From contig JAPWFG010000022.1 in the NCBI GenBank assembly GCA_028015205.1, positions 2,790,001 through 2,854,000 on the forward strand: a stretch of 64,000 nt of DNA. The letters are read 5' to 3'. The DNA comes from Mytilisepta virgata (Eukaryota; Mollusca; Bivalvia; Mytilida; Mytilidae). Each line of letters starts with the position of its first letter. Position 1 is the stretch's first letter. The notes beneath the pieces were generated by a model that was given only the letters and a program-made list of their open reading frames with translations, had not been told where the DNA came from and made no database searches. The translations under genes and the position numbers were made by a program. Positions 55,600-64,000 of this stretch are shown piece by piece.

Positions 55600-57057
55600 A
55601 TGGACTTCCAAAACAAACAAAACCAACCGACATGTAAAAGAAAATTAGACAACAGCAGTGATGAGGATGACGTTCCAAATAAAATTTTAAATACCACTTC
55701 TGACACTTTTCCAAGATTTATTGTACTGGCAAGTTTAAATTCAGAAAAACCTTTAACCAAAATTTCCCCATTTGTTCTTCACAAAAAAATCCAGTCTGTT
55801 GCAGGAACTGTTAAAAAGGTTAACAAATTGAAAAACGGATGTCTGTTAGTGGAGTGCACACGACAACAACAGTCTAAAAATCTGTTGTCCATGACGTCAA
55901 TAATGGACGTTGGAATCTCTGCAACTCCACACAGATCACTCAATTACAGCCAAGGAATAATCCGAGATAGAGATAATGATCTCAATGACATGTCTGAAGA
56001 AGAAATTTGTGCTGAACTGAAAGAGCAACATATTACTAAAGTCAAACGGTTTACCAAAAAATCTGGAAATAAAATACTTAAATTGAATACCTATCTATTT
56101 ACATTCGAACTTCCAAATGTTCCTGATCACATTTACATAGGACCATATAGAATCAAAGTTGACCTATACGTCCCCAATCCTATCCGGTGCTTCAAGTGCC
56201 AGAAGTTTGGACACGGAAAAAATAGTTGCCGTGGGACGGAAAAATGCGTCAAATGTGCTGAACAGGGGCATTCCAGCTTTGAATGTGAACGCACTCCGAA
56301 ATGCTGTAATTGTGGTCAGGAACATATGTCATCATCTAGAGACTGTGATTGTTATAAAAGAGAACTTCAAATTCAAAAAATTAAAGTAGAAAAACGTATT
56401 ACATATCAAGAAGCTCGAAAAATTGTCTCTGCCTCGGATTCACCTTCTACAACTTCATACGCTGACAAAGTTAAATTATCTAAACCTAATAGATCTTTTG
56501 CAACTCAAACGAATTTCACTTGGCCTGACGGAACAGAATTTCCGGTTCTCGTCGCCAAACCAAACCAATCAAATGGACAAACATCTCATCCTAAACAGTC
56601 TTCATCCAGTTCTTCACAAACATCTGACACTTCTCTCTCCTCAAGTGTCAGTAATCAACAAAAGCCAACTCCGAAAAAACGCTCTTCTATATCTTCAAGC
56701 AAAAAATCACCTCAAAAACAGCCACAATCACAGAAAGTTGCACGTCCCTCATCACAAGATCAATCTAAAAAGATGAGTTTTTCAAATCGCCTCTCGAAGG
56801 CTGAAAAAGGTCAAAAGGTCAACAAGTTTCGAGACCTCTGCTCAGAGTTCGACGATGATATCGATGAAGACTCTGAGCAGATGGATACATCGTCACATGA
56901 GAATCTGGATTCCATCCGGCCGGACCCATTAGTACCAGCTGAGGGTTTTGGTCCTCCAGTCACAGAATCGGGCGCTTCGCAAGAAAGACGCCACAGAAGT
57001 TGTTCAACAGATCGATCCAGAAAAAAATATTCCCCAATTCGACCACCTAAAAAATGA
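55600..57057 (+). CDS. LINE-5 ORF1, intact
   Basis: 485 residues from ACCATGG. RRM-like N-terminus (FPRFIVLASLNSEKPLTKIS, LLVECTRQQQSKNLLSM), then CCHC knuckles from residue 197 (CFKCQKFGHGKNSC, CVKCAEQGHSSFEC) and a third C-x2-C-x3-H-x6-C (CNCGQEHMSSSRDC). The tail is Ser/Lys-rich with an acidic patch (EFDDDIDEDSEQMDT) and ends KKYSPIRPPKK. Its N-terminus is closest to LINE-1, while its tail resembles LINE-3. The ATGA overlap with ORF2 suggests coupled translation. Confidence 0.9.
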   Translation: MDFQNKQNQPTCKRKLDNSSDEDDVPNKILNTTSDTFPRFIVLASLNSEKPLTKISPFVLHKKIQSVAGTVKKVNKLKNGCLLVECTRQQQSKNLLSMTSIMDVGISATPHRSLNYSQGIIRDRDNDLNDMSEEEICAELKEQHITKVKRFTKKSGNKILKLNTYLFTFELPNVPDHIYIGPYRIKVDLYVPNPIRCFKCQKFGHGKNSCRGTEKCVKCAEQGHSSFECERTPKCCNCGQEHMSSSRDCDCYKRELQIQKIKVEKRITYQEARKIVSASDSPSTTSYADKVKLSKPNRSFATQTNFTWPDGTEFPVLVAKPNQSNGQTSHPKQSSSSSSQTSDTSLSSSVSNQQKPTPKKRSSISSSKKSPQKQPQSQKVARPSSQDQSKKMSFSNRLSKAEKGQKVNKFRDLCSEFDDDIDEDSEQMDTSSHENLDSIRPDPLVPAEGFGPPVTESGASQERRHRSCSTDRSRKKYSPIRPPKK

Positions 57058-60000
57058 ACAACATTATCCAATGGAATTGTCGAGGTTTAAAAATTAATTT
57101 AATTGAATTATCTCTTCTTGCTCAGACTTTCCTCCCAGTTGCCTTTTGTCTTCAAGAGACTCATTTAAAAGAAAACGATAATATAAATATTAAAAATTAT
57201 TCTCTCTACAGCACACGAGTAAAACAGGATGAAAGAGCTGCTGGCGGCTCATCCATCCTTGTTAAACATGACATCATTCACAGTCAAATATCTCTACAAA
57301 CTGATTTACAAGCTGTTGCTATCCGAATAACACTTAATAAAACTGTTACATTATGTTCTGTATATATCCCACCAAACTGTCACTTAGAAATAAATCAACT
57401 TAAATCTTTGATAGATCAGTTACCTGCCCCGTTTCTTCTTATGGGTGACTTTAACGCCCATAATCCTCTGTGGGGCAGTAACTCTCAAAATGACAAAGGC
57501 AAAAAGATTGAAGATTTCTTAAATCAGGAAAGTTTGTGCATTTTTAACGATGGATCGGATACCTACCTCCATCCAGGGAATGGTTCTTACTCAGCTATTG
57601 ATCTGACAATTTGTGATCCTTCACTCTTATTGGATTATTCATGGCGAGTCCATGATGATTTATGTGGAAGTGACCACTTTCCCTTAATTATGGAAAATCT
57701 GTTTCCCTCGACCTCTGAAAGAGTCGCTCGCTGGAAATTTGACAAAGCCAATTGGACTTTGTTCGAGCAACTCTGTCGAGATGAACTTAGAACAGACATT
57801 TTCGATAACGATAGCGATCAGATCCTTAAATTTACTGAAACGTTAGTATCGATAGCTGAGAGAGCCATTCCTAAAACCTCGACAAATCCTAAACAACCAA
57901 GCAAACCCTGGTTCGATGACGACTGTGAGGAAGCTAAGAAACACAGGAAAAAGGCCGAACGACGGTTCAACATGAATCCAACCTCTGACAATCTCAGTAA
58001 TGTTCGTATATTTCGTGCGAAAGCACGCCGAACATTTAAACATAAGCGGCGCAAGTCTTGGCAAAACTTCGTGTCTAAAATAAACTCGCATACACCGATG
58101 AATAAAGTTTGGAATTTTATACAAAAAATTAATGGGAAAAAAAGAAAGGCCAATCTTCACCACCTTAAAGATGGCCAAACCCTCTTGACCTCGGAAAATG
58201 ACATTTCTAATAAACTCGGTGAAACCTTCTCAAAACATTCTTCTTCTCGAAATTATTCCGAAAAATTTCAAGAAATTAAAAACCGCACTGAAAAAACCAA
58301 ACTGAACTTTAAATCAAATAATTTAGAAGACTACAACCTTCCTTTCTCTCTCGAAGAGCTTAAATCCTCTCTGGCCAAGGCCCATGACACAGCTTCTGGC
58401 CCTGACGATATCCATTATCAACTCCTTAAACGTATGCCTGATGCGACTCTTCAAGTACTATTGGATCTTTTTAATAAAGTATGGGAGACTGGCGACTTGC
58501 CTTCCATTTGGAAGCTAGCTACCGTTATCCCTGTCCCAAAACCTGGGAAGGATCATTTTGAACCGTCGAATTATCGGCCCATTGCCCTCACAAGTTGCAT
58601 TTGTAAAACAATGGAACGAATGATCAATGACCGCCTTGTTTGGTTCCTAGAGACAAATGGTCTCCTGTCAAATATACAGTGTGGATTCCGACAAGGCAGA
58701 AGCACATTAGATCATCTCGTTAGATTTGAATCTTTTATTCGAAATGGGTTTGCTAAAGGGGAACATGTGGTGTCGGTCTTTTTCGATCTGGAAAAAGCCT
58801 ACGACACCACATGGAAATATGGCATTTTAAAAGACTTAAATGATATGGGGTTGAAAGGTAGGTTACCTACCTTCATTGAAAACTTTCTTTCAGACAGACA
58901 GTTCAAGGTAAAGGTTAACACAACTATGTCTGACCCTTTTGAACAAGAGATGGGTGTTCCTCAGGGAAGTATCCTCTCCGTCACTTTATTTAGTATAAAA
59001 ATAAACAGTTTAGCTAAAACATTAAAACAAAGTGTTGAAGGCTCCCTGTATGTAGATGACTTTTTGATATGTTATAGGGCTAAAAATATGAACAATATTG
59101 AAAGACAACTACAGTTGTCATTAAATAAAATTGAAAAATGGGCTATGGAAAATGGTTTTAAATTTTCCAGCTCCAAAACTGTTTGCATGCATTTTTGCAA
59201 TAAACGCAAAATGCATTTAGACCCTGAGCTAAAACTCTACAACTCGCCTATTAAAGTTGTTAAGGAAACCAAATTTCTTGGACTTATGTTCGATAGTAAA
59301 CTCACCTTTCTACCCCATATCAAAATGCTAAAAGCTAAATGTTTGAAAGCATTGGATATTTTAAAAGTTGTTTCCAGCACTGACTGGGGTGCTGATAAAA
59401 ACATATTGTTAAATTTATATCGATCGCTTGTACGATCAAAACTTGATTATGGTTTCATTATATATGGATCTGCTCGCAAATCCTACATACAAATTTTAGA
59501 TACTGTTCACCACCAAGGCCTACGTTTGGCCTTGGGGGCGTTCAGAACTTCTCCTGTGGAGAGTTTATATGTAGAGGCGAACGAGCCGTCTCTTTATAAC
59601 CGTAGGATAAAACTTGGTTTACAATACTTAACCAAGCTAAAAGCATATCCTTCAAATCCTGCCTACGACTGTGTTTTTAATCCTCTCTATGAGGACATAT
59701 TTGAACAACATGAAAATAAAATTCCTCCGTTTGGTATCCGGATGAAACCACATATTTCTGGTTCTGACATCAACCTTGATGAAATTGCCCTCATAAATAT
59801 ACCTCAATCACCACCTTGGCTTGTACCCAAACCTAAATTTATTTTTGACCTAAGAAAACATAAAAAGTCCGAAACAAACCCTATTCTTATTCAACAAGAC
59901 TTTGCTGAAATAAAATCAAAGTTTGAATTTCATAACTTTATTTATACTGATGGGTCGAAGGACGGGGACAAAGTGGCTGCAGCTGCTGTCTATGGACAAC

Positions 60001-60734
60001 AAGCAGCAACTCTCCGTCTTCCATCCTCCAGTTCCATTTTTACTGCTGAAGCCAGAGCCATAATTCTTGCTTTAAAGTTTGCTAGAACATCTGAAAAACT
60101 TAAATTTCTTATTTGTTCAGATTCACTTTCGTGTTTAATGGCTATAGAAGGTCAGAAATATAAAAACCCTTTAATTGCCCATATTATTGAATTTTATAAA
60201 AGACTTGTCCAAATGGGCAAAGAAATCATTTTTCTCTGGGTACCAAGTCATATTGGTATTAAGGGAAACACAGTCGTAGATAGAATAGCGAAGGATGCGT
60301 TAGATGACCCCATAACTAATATGTCAGTGCCTTACTCTGATTTTAAACCTTTAATATACAAATATGTTTTACGTCTGTGGCAGTCCCAGTGGGATCTGCT
60401 TACAGACAATAAATTACATTCGATAGAGCCAACTGTTGGCAAGAATGTTTATTTTTACGGCAAAAGCCGAAAAGACCAGGTTGTGTTGACCAGATGTCGC
60501 ATTGGCCACACCAGGACAACTCATTCTTTTATTTTAGAGAGTGAGCCGGCTCCTGAGTGTATTCCATGCCAATGCCGTCACTCTGTTAAACACCTTTTAA
60601 TTGACTGTGTAGATAAATCCGACATAATTTGTCGGTACTACACAGTCAACAATATGAAAGATTTATTTACATTGGTCGCTGGCGACCGTCTTTTACAATA
60701 TTTGAAAGACGTAGGACTATACTCCAGAATATAG
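57054..60734 (+). CDS. LINE-5 ORF2: APE endonuclease, reverse transcriptase, RNase H, intact
   Basis: 1226 residues. Endonuclease: N8, E35 (CLQETHLKE), D132/N134 (GDFNAH), D183, D207/H208 (GSDHFPL). RT: CGFRQGRSTLDHL, D578 in FFDLEKAYDTTW, GVPQGSILSVTLFS, YVDD at 666-669. RNase H: D966 (YTDGSKD), E999 (TAEAR), D1023 (CSDSL), H1066 (VPSHIG), D1076 (NTVVDR). A Cys/His C-terminus follows (CRIGHTRTTHS ... CIPCQCRHSVKHLLIDC). The enzyme nicks the target and primes reverse transcription there. The RNase H and C-terminal signature point to the I/Nimb side of the I superfamily (inference). It is the reference copy for the lesions in LINE-1, -2 and -4. Confidence 0.95.
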   Translation: MNNIIQWNCRGLKINLIELSLLAQTFLPVAFCLQETHLKENDNINIKNYSLYSTRVKQDERAAGGSSILVKHDIIHSQISLQTDLQAVAIRITLNKTVTLCSVYIPPNCHLEINQLKSLIDQLPAPFLLMGDFNAHNPLWGSNSQNDKGKKIEDFLNQESLCIFNDGSDTYLHPGNGSYSAIDLTICDPSLLLDYSWRVHDDLCGSDHFPLIMENLFPSTSERVARWKFDKANWTLFEQLCRDELRTDIFDNDSDQILKFTETLVSIAERAIPKTSTNPKQPSKPWFDDDCEEAKKHRKKAERRFNMNPTSDNLSNVRIFRAKARRTFKHKRRKSWQNFVSKINSHTPMNKVWNFIQKINGKKRKANLHHLKDGQTLLTSENDISNKLGETFSKHSSSRNYSEKFQEIKNRTEKTKLNFKSNNLEDYNLPFSLEELKSSLAKAHDTASGPDDIHYQLLKRMPDATLQVLLDLFNKVWETGDLPSIWKLATVIPVPKPGKDHFEPSNYRPIALTSCICKTMERMINDRLVWFLETNGLLSNIQCGFRQGRSTLDHLVRFESFIRNGFAKGEHVVSVFFDLEKAYDTTWKYGILKDLNDMGLKGRLPTFIENFLSDRQFKVKVNTTMSDPFEQEMGVPQGSILSVTLFSIKINSLAKTLKQSVEGSLYVDDFLICYRAKNMNNIERQLQLSLNKIEKWAMENGFKFSSSKTVCMHFCNKRKMHLDPELKLYNSPIKVVKETKFLGLMFDSKLTFLPHIKMLKAKCLKALDILKVVSSTDWGADKNILLNLYRSLVRSKLDYGFIIYGSARKSYIQILDTVHHQGLRLALGAFRTSPVESLYVEANEPSLYNRRIKLGLQYLTKLKAYPSNPAYDCVFNPLYEDIFEQHENKIPPFGIRMKPHISGSDINLDEIALINIPQSPPWLVPKPKFIFDLRKHKKSETNPILIQQDFAEIKSKFEFHNFIYTDGSKDGDKVAAAAVYGQQAATLRLPSSSSIFTAEARAIILALKFARTSEKLKFLICSDSLSCLMAIEGQKYKNPLIAHIIEFYKRLVQMGKEIIFLWVPSHIGIKGNTVVDRIAKDALDDPITNMSVPYSDFKPLIYKYVLRLWQSQWDLLTDNKLHSIEPTVGKNVYFYGKSRKDQVVLTRCRIGHTRTTHSFILESEPAPECIPCQCRHSVKHLLIDCVDKSDIICRYYTVNNMKDLFTLVAGDRLLQYLKDVGLYSRI

Positions 60735-61052
60735 ATTATTATACTATGTTCTTGAGTATAGTTATTTGTCATTGTCTTAAACTTTGTTATTATTAATTGA
60801 CTTAATTTTATGTTTACTGAATTTTATATGTTGACATTGTTAATTAAATAGCGTATCTGTGATATTATTTTTGAATGATGTTCGACTGTGATTCTAGTTT
60901 TACTGTTTATTCAAATCTCAATATTATTTGTAGATAGTTTATTGATTTTAGTTAATGCTTTAAATTTTAATCAGTTTGAGTTTAATTCGTTCTTGCCGTG
61001 ATATTGGCTGCAATATCGCCAGCACGGCGTTAAAAGACAATCAATCAATCAA
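60735..61052 (+). other. LINE-5 3' UTR with terminal stem-loop and tail
   Basis: The outer stem GCCGTG/CACGGC (60995-61000 with 61023-61028) encloses an inner GATATT/AATATC stem, followed by a (TCAA)n tail. The structure is conserved in LINE-1 and LINE-2 although some bases differ. Confidence 0.65.
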
Positions 61053-61065
61053 TCAAACAAAAGAG

Positions 61066-63751
61066 ACGAAAGTCTTGGCAAAACTTCGTCTCGAAACTAA
61101 ATTCTCATACACCAATGAACAAAGTTTGGAACTTTATACAAAAACTTAACGGTAAAAACAGGAAAGCTAATCTTCACCATCTAAAAGATGGCCAAACCCT
61201 TTTAACATCTGAAAATGAAATATCTCAAAAACTTGGTGAAACCTTTTCAAAAAATTCTTCTTCTCAAAATTACTCCCAGGAATTTCAACGTATTAAAAAT
61301 CGAACCGAAAAAACCAAACTTAACTTTAGATCAAACAATTCAGAAGACTACAACCGGCCTTTCTCTCTTGATGAACTCAAAAATTCTCTGACAAAGGCCC
61401 ATGACACGGCATGTGGTCCAGATGATATTCATTATAAACTTTTGAAACACCTTCCTGATACATGTTTAGAAACACTTTTGGATCTCCTCAATAAAGTATG
61501 GGTAACTGGTGACTTGCCTTCCATATGGAAGCAAGCTACAGTAATCCCCATTCCAAAACCTGGGAAAGATCATTTTGAATCGTCGAATTATCGGCCAATT
61601 GCCCTCACAAGTTGCGTATGCAAGACGATGGAACGGATGATCAACGACCGCCTTGTCTGGTTCCTTGAGACGAATGGTCTCCTTTCCAATATACAGTGTG
61701 GATTCCGGCAGGGCAGAAGCACGTTAGATCATCTTGTTCGCTTCGAGTCTTTCATACGCAACGGGTTTGCTAAAGGTGAACACGTGGTGTCGGTCTTTTT
61801 CGACCTTGAAAAAGCATACGACACCACTTGGAAATATGGAATTTTAAAAGACTTAAATGATATGGGGTTGAAAGGTAGATTACCCTCATTTATTGATAAC
61901 TTCTTGTCAGACAGACAGTTTAAAGTTAAAGTTAATACTACAATGTCTGATCCTTTTGAACAAGAAATGGGTGTCCCTCAGGGGAGTATTCTCTCTGTTA
62001 CTCTATTTAGTATTAAAATAAATAGTTTGGCTAAAACATTACAATCGAATGTTGAAGGCTCGCTTTATGTTGATGATTTTCTTATATGCTATAGAGGTAA
62101 AAATATGAACAACATAGAAAGACAACTACAATTATCTTTGAATAAAATTGAAAAATGGGCTATGGAAAATGGTTTCAAATTTTCCAACTCCAAAACAGTA
62201 TGTATGCATTTTTGTAATAAACGGAAACTACATTTAGACCCCGAACTTAAAATTTATAATTCTCCCATTAAGGTCGTCAAAGAAACCAAATTTCTTGGTA
62301 TTCTATTTGACAATAAACTAACCTTTCTACCCCATATCAAAATGCTTAAAGCTAAATCCCTGAAAGCATTGGATATTTTAAAAGTTGTTTCCAGCACTGA
62401 CTGGGGAGCTGACAAAAACATTTTGTTAAATCTATATCGATCACTTGTACGATCTAAACTTGATTATGGTTCCATTATATATGGATCTGCTCGCAAATCC
62501 TATATAAAAATTTTAGATACTGTTCACCACCAAGGCCTACGTTTGGCCTTGGGGGCGTTCAGAACATCTCCTATGGAGAGTTTATATGTAGAGGCGAACG
62601 AGCCGTCTCTTTATAACCGTAGGATAAAACTTGGTTTACAATACGTAACCAAGCTAAAAGCATATCCTTCAAATCCTGCCTACGACTGTGTTTTCAATCC
62701 GCTTTATGAGGATATATTTGAACAACATGAAAATAAAATTCCTCCATTCGGTATTCGGATGAAACTGCATATTTTGGGTTGTAATATCAACCTTGATGAA
62801 ATAGCTCCTATCGATATACCGCAATCGCCGCCTTGGCTTGTGCCCAAACCCAAATTTATTTTTGACATCAGAAAACATAAAAAGTCGGAAACTAATCCCA
62901 TTAAAATTCAGCAACAGTTTGCTGAAATTAAATCACATTTTCAAGGGTTTGATACAGTTTATACTGATGGATCAAAAGACGGAGATAAAGTAGCTGCTGC
63001 TGCGGTCTATCGAGAACGAGCAGCAACCCTCCGTCTTCCATCTTCCAGTTCTATATTTACAGCTGAAGCAAGAGCTATTATTCTTGCCTTCAAATTCATT
63101 AGATCTTCTGATAAACAAAACTTTCTAATTTGTTCAGATTCGCTTTCATGTTTATTGGCTATAGAAAATCAAAAGTATAAAAACCCTTTAATTTCCCATA
63201 TTATTGAATTCTATAAAAGGCTTGTCCATATGGGTAAACAAATAATCTTTTTCTGGATACCAAGTCATACTGGTATAAGAGGAAACACAGTTGTAGATAG
63301 GATAGCGAAGGATGCTTTAGACGACCCCATTACACATGTGTCAGTGCCATATACCGATTTTAAACCTTTGATTTTTAAGTATATTTTACGTCTGTGGCAG
63401 TCCCAGTGGGATCTGCTCACAGACAATAAATTATATTCAATTGAGCCAATTGTTGGCAAGAATGTTTGTTTCTCTGGCAAAAGCCGAAGAGATCAAGTTG
63501 TTTTAACTAGATGTCGCATTGGCCACACCAGGACGACTCACTCTTTTATTTTAGAGAGTGAGCCGCCCCCTGAGTGTATACCTTGCCAATGTCGACACAG
63601 TATTAGACATCTTTTAATTGACTGTGTAGATAAATCCGACATTATTTGTCGGTACTACACAGTCAACAATATGAAAGATTTATTTACAAAGGTTGCTGGC
63701 AGCCGTATTGTACAATATTTGAAGGACGTAGGACTATACTCGAGAATATAG
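61066..63751 (+). CDS. LINE-4 ORF2, 3' part (RT and RNase H)
   Basis: It continues LINE-4 ORF2 beyond the LINE-5 insertion, from RRKSWQNFVSKLNSHTPMNK onward. The RT (FFDLEKAYDTTW, GVPQGSILSVTLFS, YVDDFLICYR) and RNase H (YTDGSKDGDKVAAAAVY, FTAEARAIILAF, ICSDSLSCLLAI, IPSHTGIRGNTVVDR) are complete, ending in the Cys/His segment and the shared terminus KDVGLYSRI. This 3' part has no lesion. The nearest usable ATG is at 61115, but as an independent protein it would lack the endonuclease. Confidence 0.9.
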
Positions 63752-64000
63752 TCTGTCTGACTGTATTCCTGGTTATAGTCCTTATCCAGAATTTTAAATT
63801 GTTATATGTATTGACTGATGTTATTTTATTGATTATATTTTTTTGTAGCGTTTCTGTGATATTTTTCAAGTCTGTGATATTATAAAATGTTTCGAAATGT
63901 TTTGTCTAATATTTGTTTTATTGTTTATATTGTCATTAATTTTTATTTGTAAATAGTCAATTGGTTTTAATTGTGTTCAATTTTAACCAGCTCCGTTTAG
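63752..64000 (+). other. LINE-4 3' UTR, cut by the window edge
   Basis: Homologous to the LINE-1 3' UTR. It stops at 'accagctccgtttag', just before the expected stem-loop and tail. Confidence 0.7.

Larger units (their letters stand above)
54317..61052 (+). mobile_element. LINE-5: full-length intact copy nested in LINE-4
   Basis: About 6.7 kb from CCCCCGTGTGGG to (TCAA)n. It is flanked by a direct repeat 'tcaaacaaaagag' (54304-54316 and 61053-61065; 11-13 bp depending on how the tail is counted). Both ORFs are open without lesions and all catalytic residues checked are present. The intact state and clean target duplication imply a recent insertion, possibly still autonomous. Confidence 0.93.
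50538..64000 (+). mobile_element. LINE-4: copy interrupted by LINE-5; 3' end beyond the window
   Basis: The 5' end CCCCCGTGTGGG is at 50538, with the 5' UTR to 51721, ORF1, and ORF2 split at 54316/61066 by LINE-5. The 3' UTR runs to the window edge, roughly 70-80 nt short of the expected tail. Removing LINE-5 and one target duplication rejoins ORF2 in frame at this point. A separate 4 nt deletion breaks ORF2 near 53990. Confidence 0.9.

Noticed and set aside
1..64000. tRNA or rRNA genes
   Set aside because: No segment with a convincing cloverleaf or rRNA core was seen by eye; a tRNAscan/Infernal run would decide.

Overview
This is eukaryotic, intron-bearing, AT-rich DNA packed with transposable elements. 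It most resembles a bivalve mollusc genome. The signs are several hairpin-headed repeat families built on arrays of about 160 bp monomers (the style of bivalve 'pearl' elements and the BIV160 satellite), a Helentron-type rolling-circle transposon, and a young family of RNase H-bearing I-superfamily LINEs. The genus cannot be fixed from the sequence alone. No rRNA, tRNA or CRISPR was seen.

Left part (1-11.5 kb): the 3' exons of a BEN-domain protein lie on the minus strand, with a broken frame. They are followed by gene-poor DNA holding an old LINE fragment, a small foldback element and several arrays of ~160 bp monomers.

Middle (11.5-31 kb): a Helentron on the plus strand encodes a very large protein. 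In order it has a herpesvirus-tegument-type cysteine peptidase fold (C76-like), a Lys/Arg-rich coiled repeat, zinc-binding Cys pairs, an HUH/Y2 Rep nuclease, a PIF1 helicase and a C-terminal EEP endonuclease. Its ORF is split twice: by a 6.8 kb LINE insertion with a clean 11 bp target duplication, and by a one-base change in an A6 run. About 2.3 kb downstream is a two-exon RPA/OB-fold single-strand-binding-like gene with one in-frame stop, a plausible accessory to rolling-circle transposition.

31-39.5 kb: mainly hairpin-headed repeat elements, two of them in opposite orientation so that they could fold back on each other.

Right part (39.7-64 kb): a pile-up of one LINE family. Each full copy has a ~1.2 kb 5' UTR, ORF1 (nucleic-acid-binding protein with CCHC knuckles), ORF2 (APE endonuclease, reverse transcriptase, RNase H, Cys/His C-terminus), a 3' stem-loop and an (AATC)n tail. 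LINE-1 sits in the Helentron. LINE-2 abuts fragments called LINE-3. LINE-4 is interrupted in its ORF2 by LINE-5, which has target duplications and both ORFs intact. ORF1 and ORF2 overlap as ATGA in all four full copies. The copies differ in 5' UTR layout and ORF1 modules in a mosaic way.
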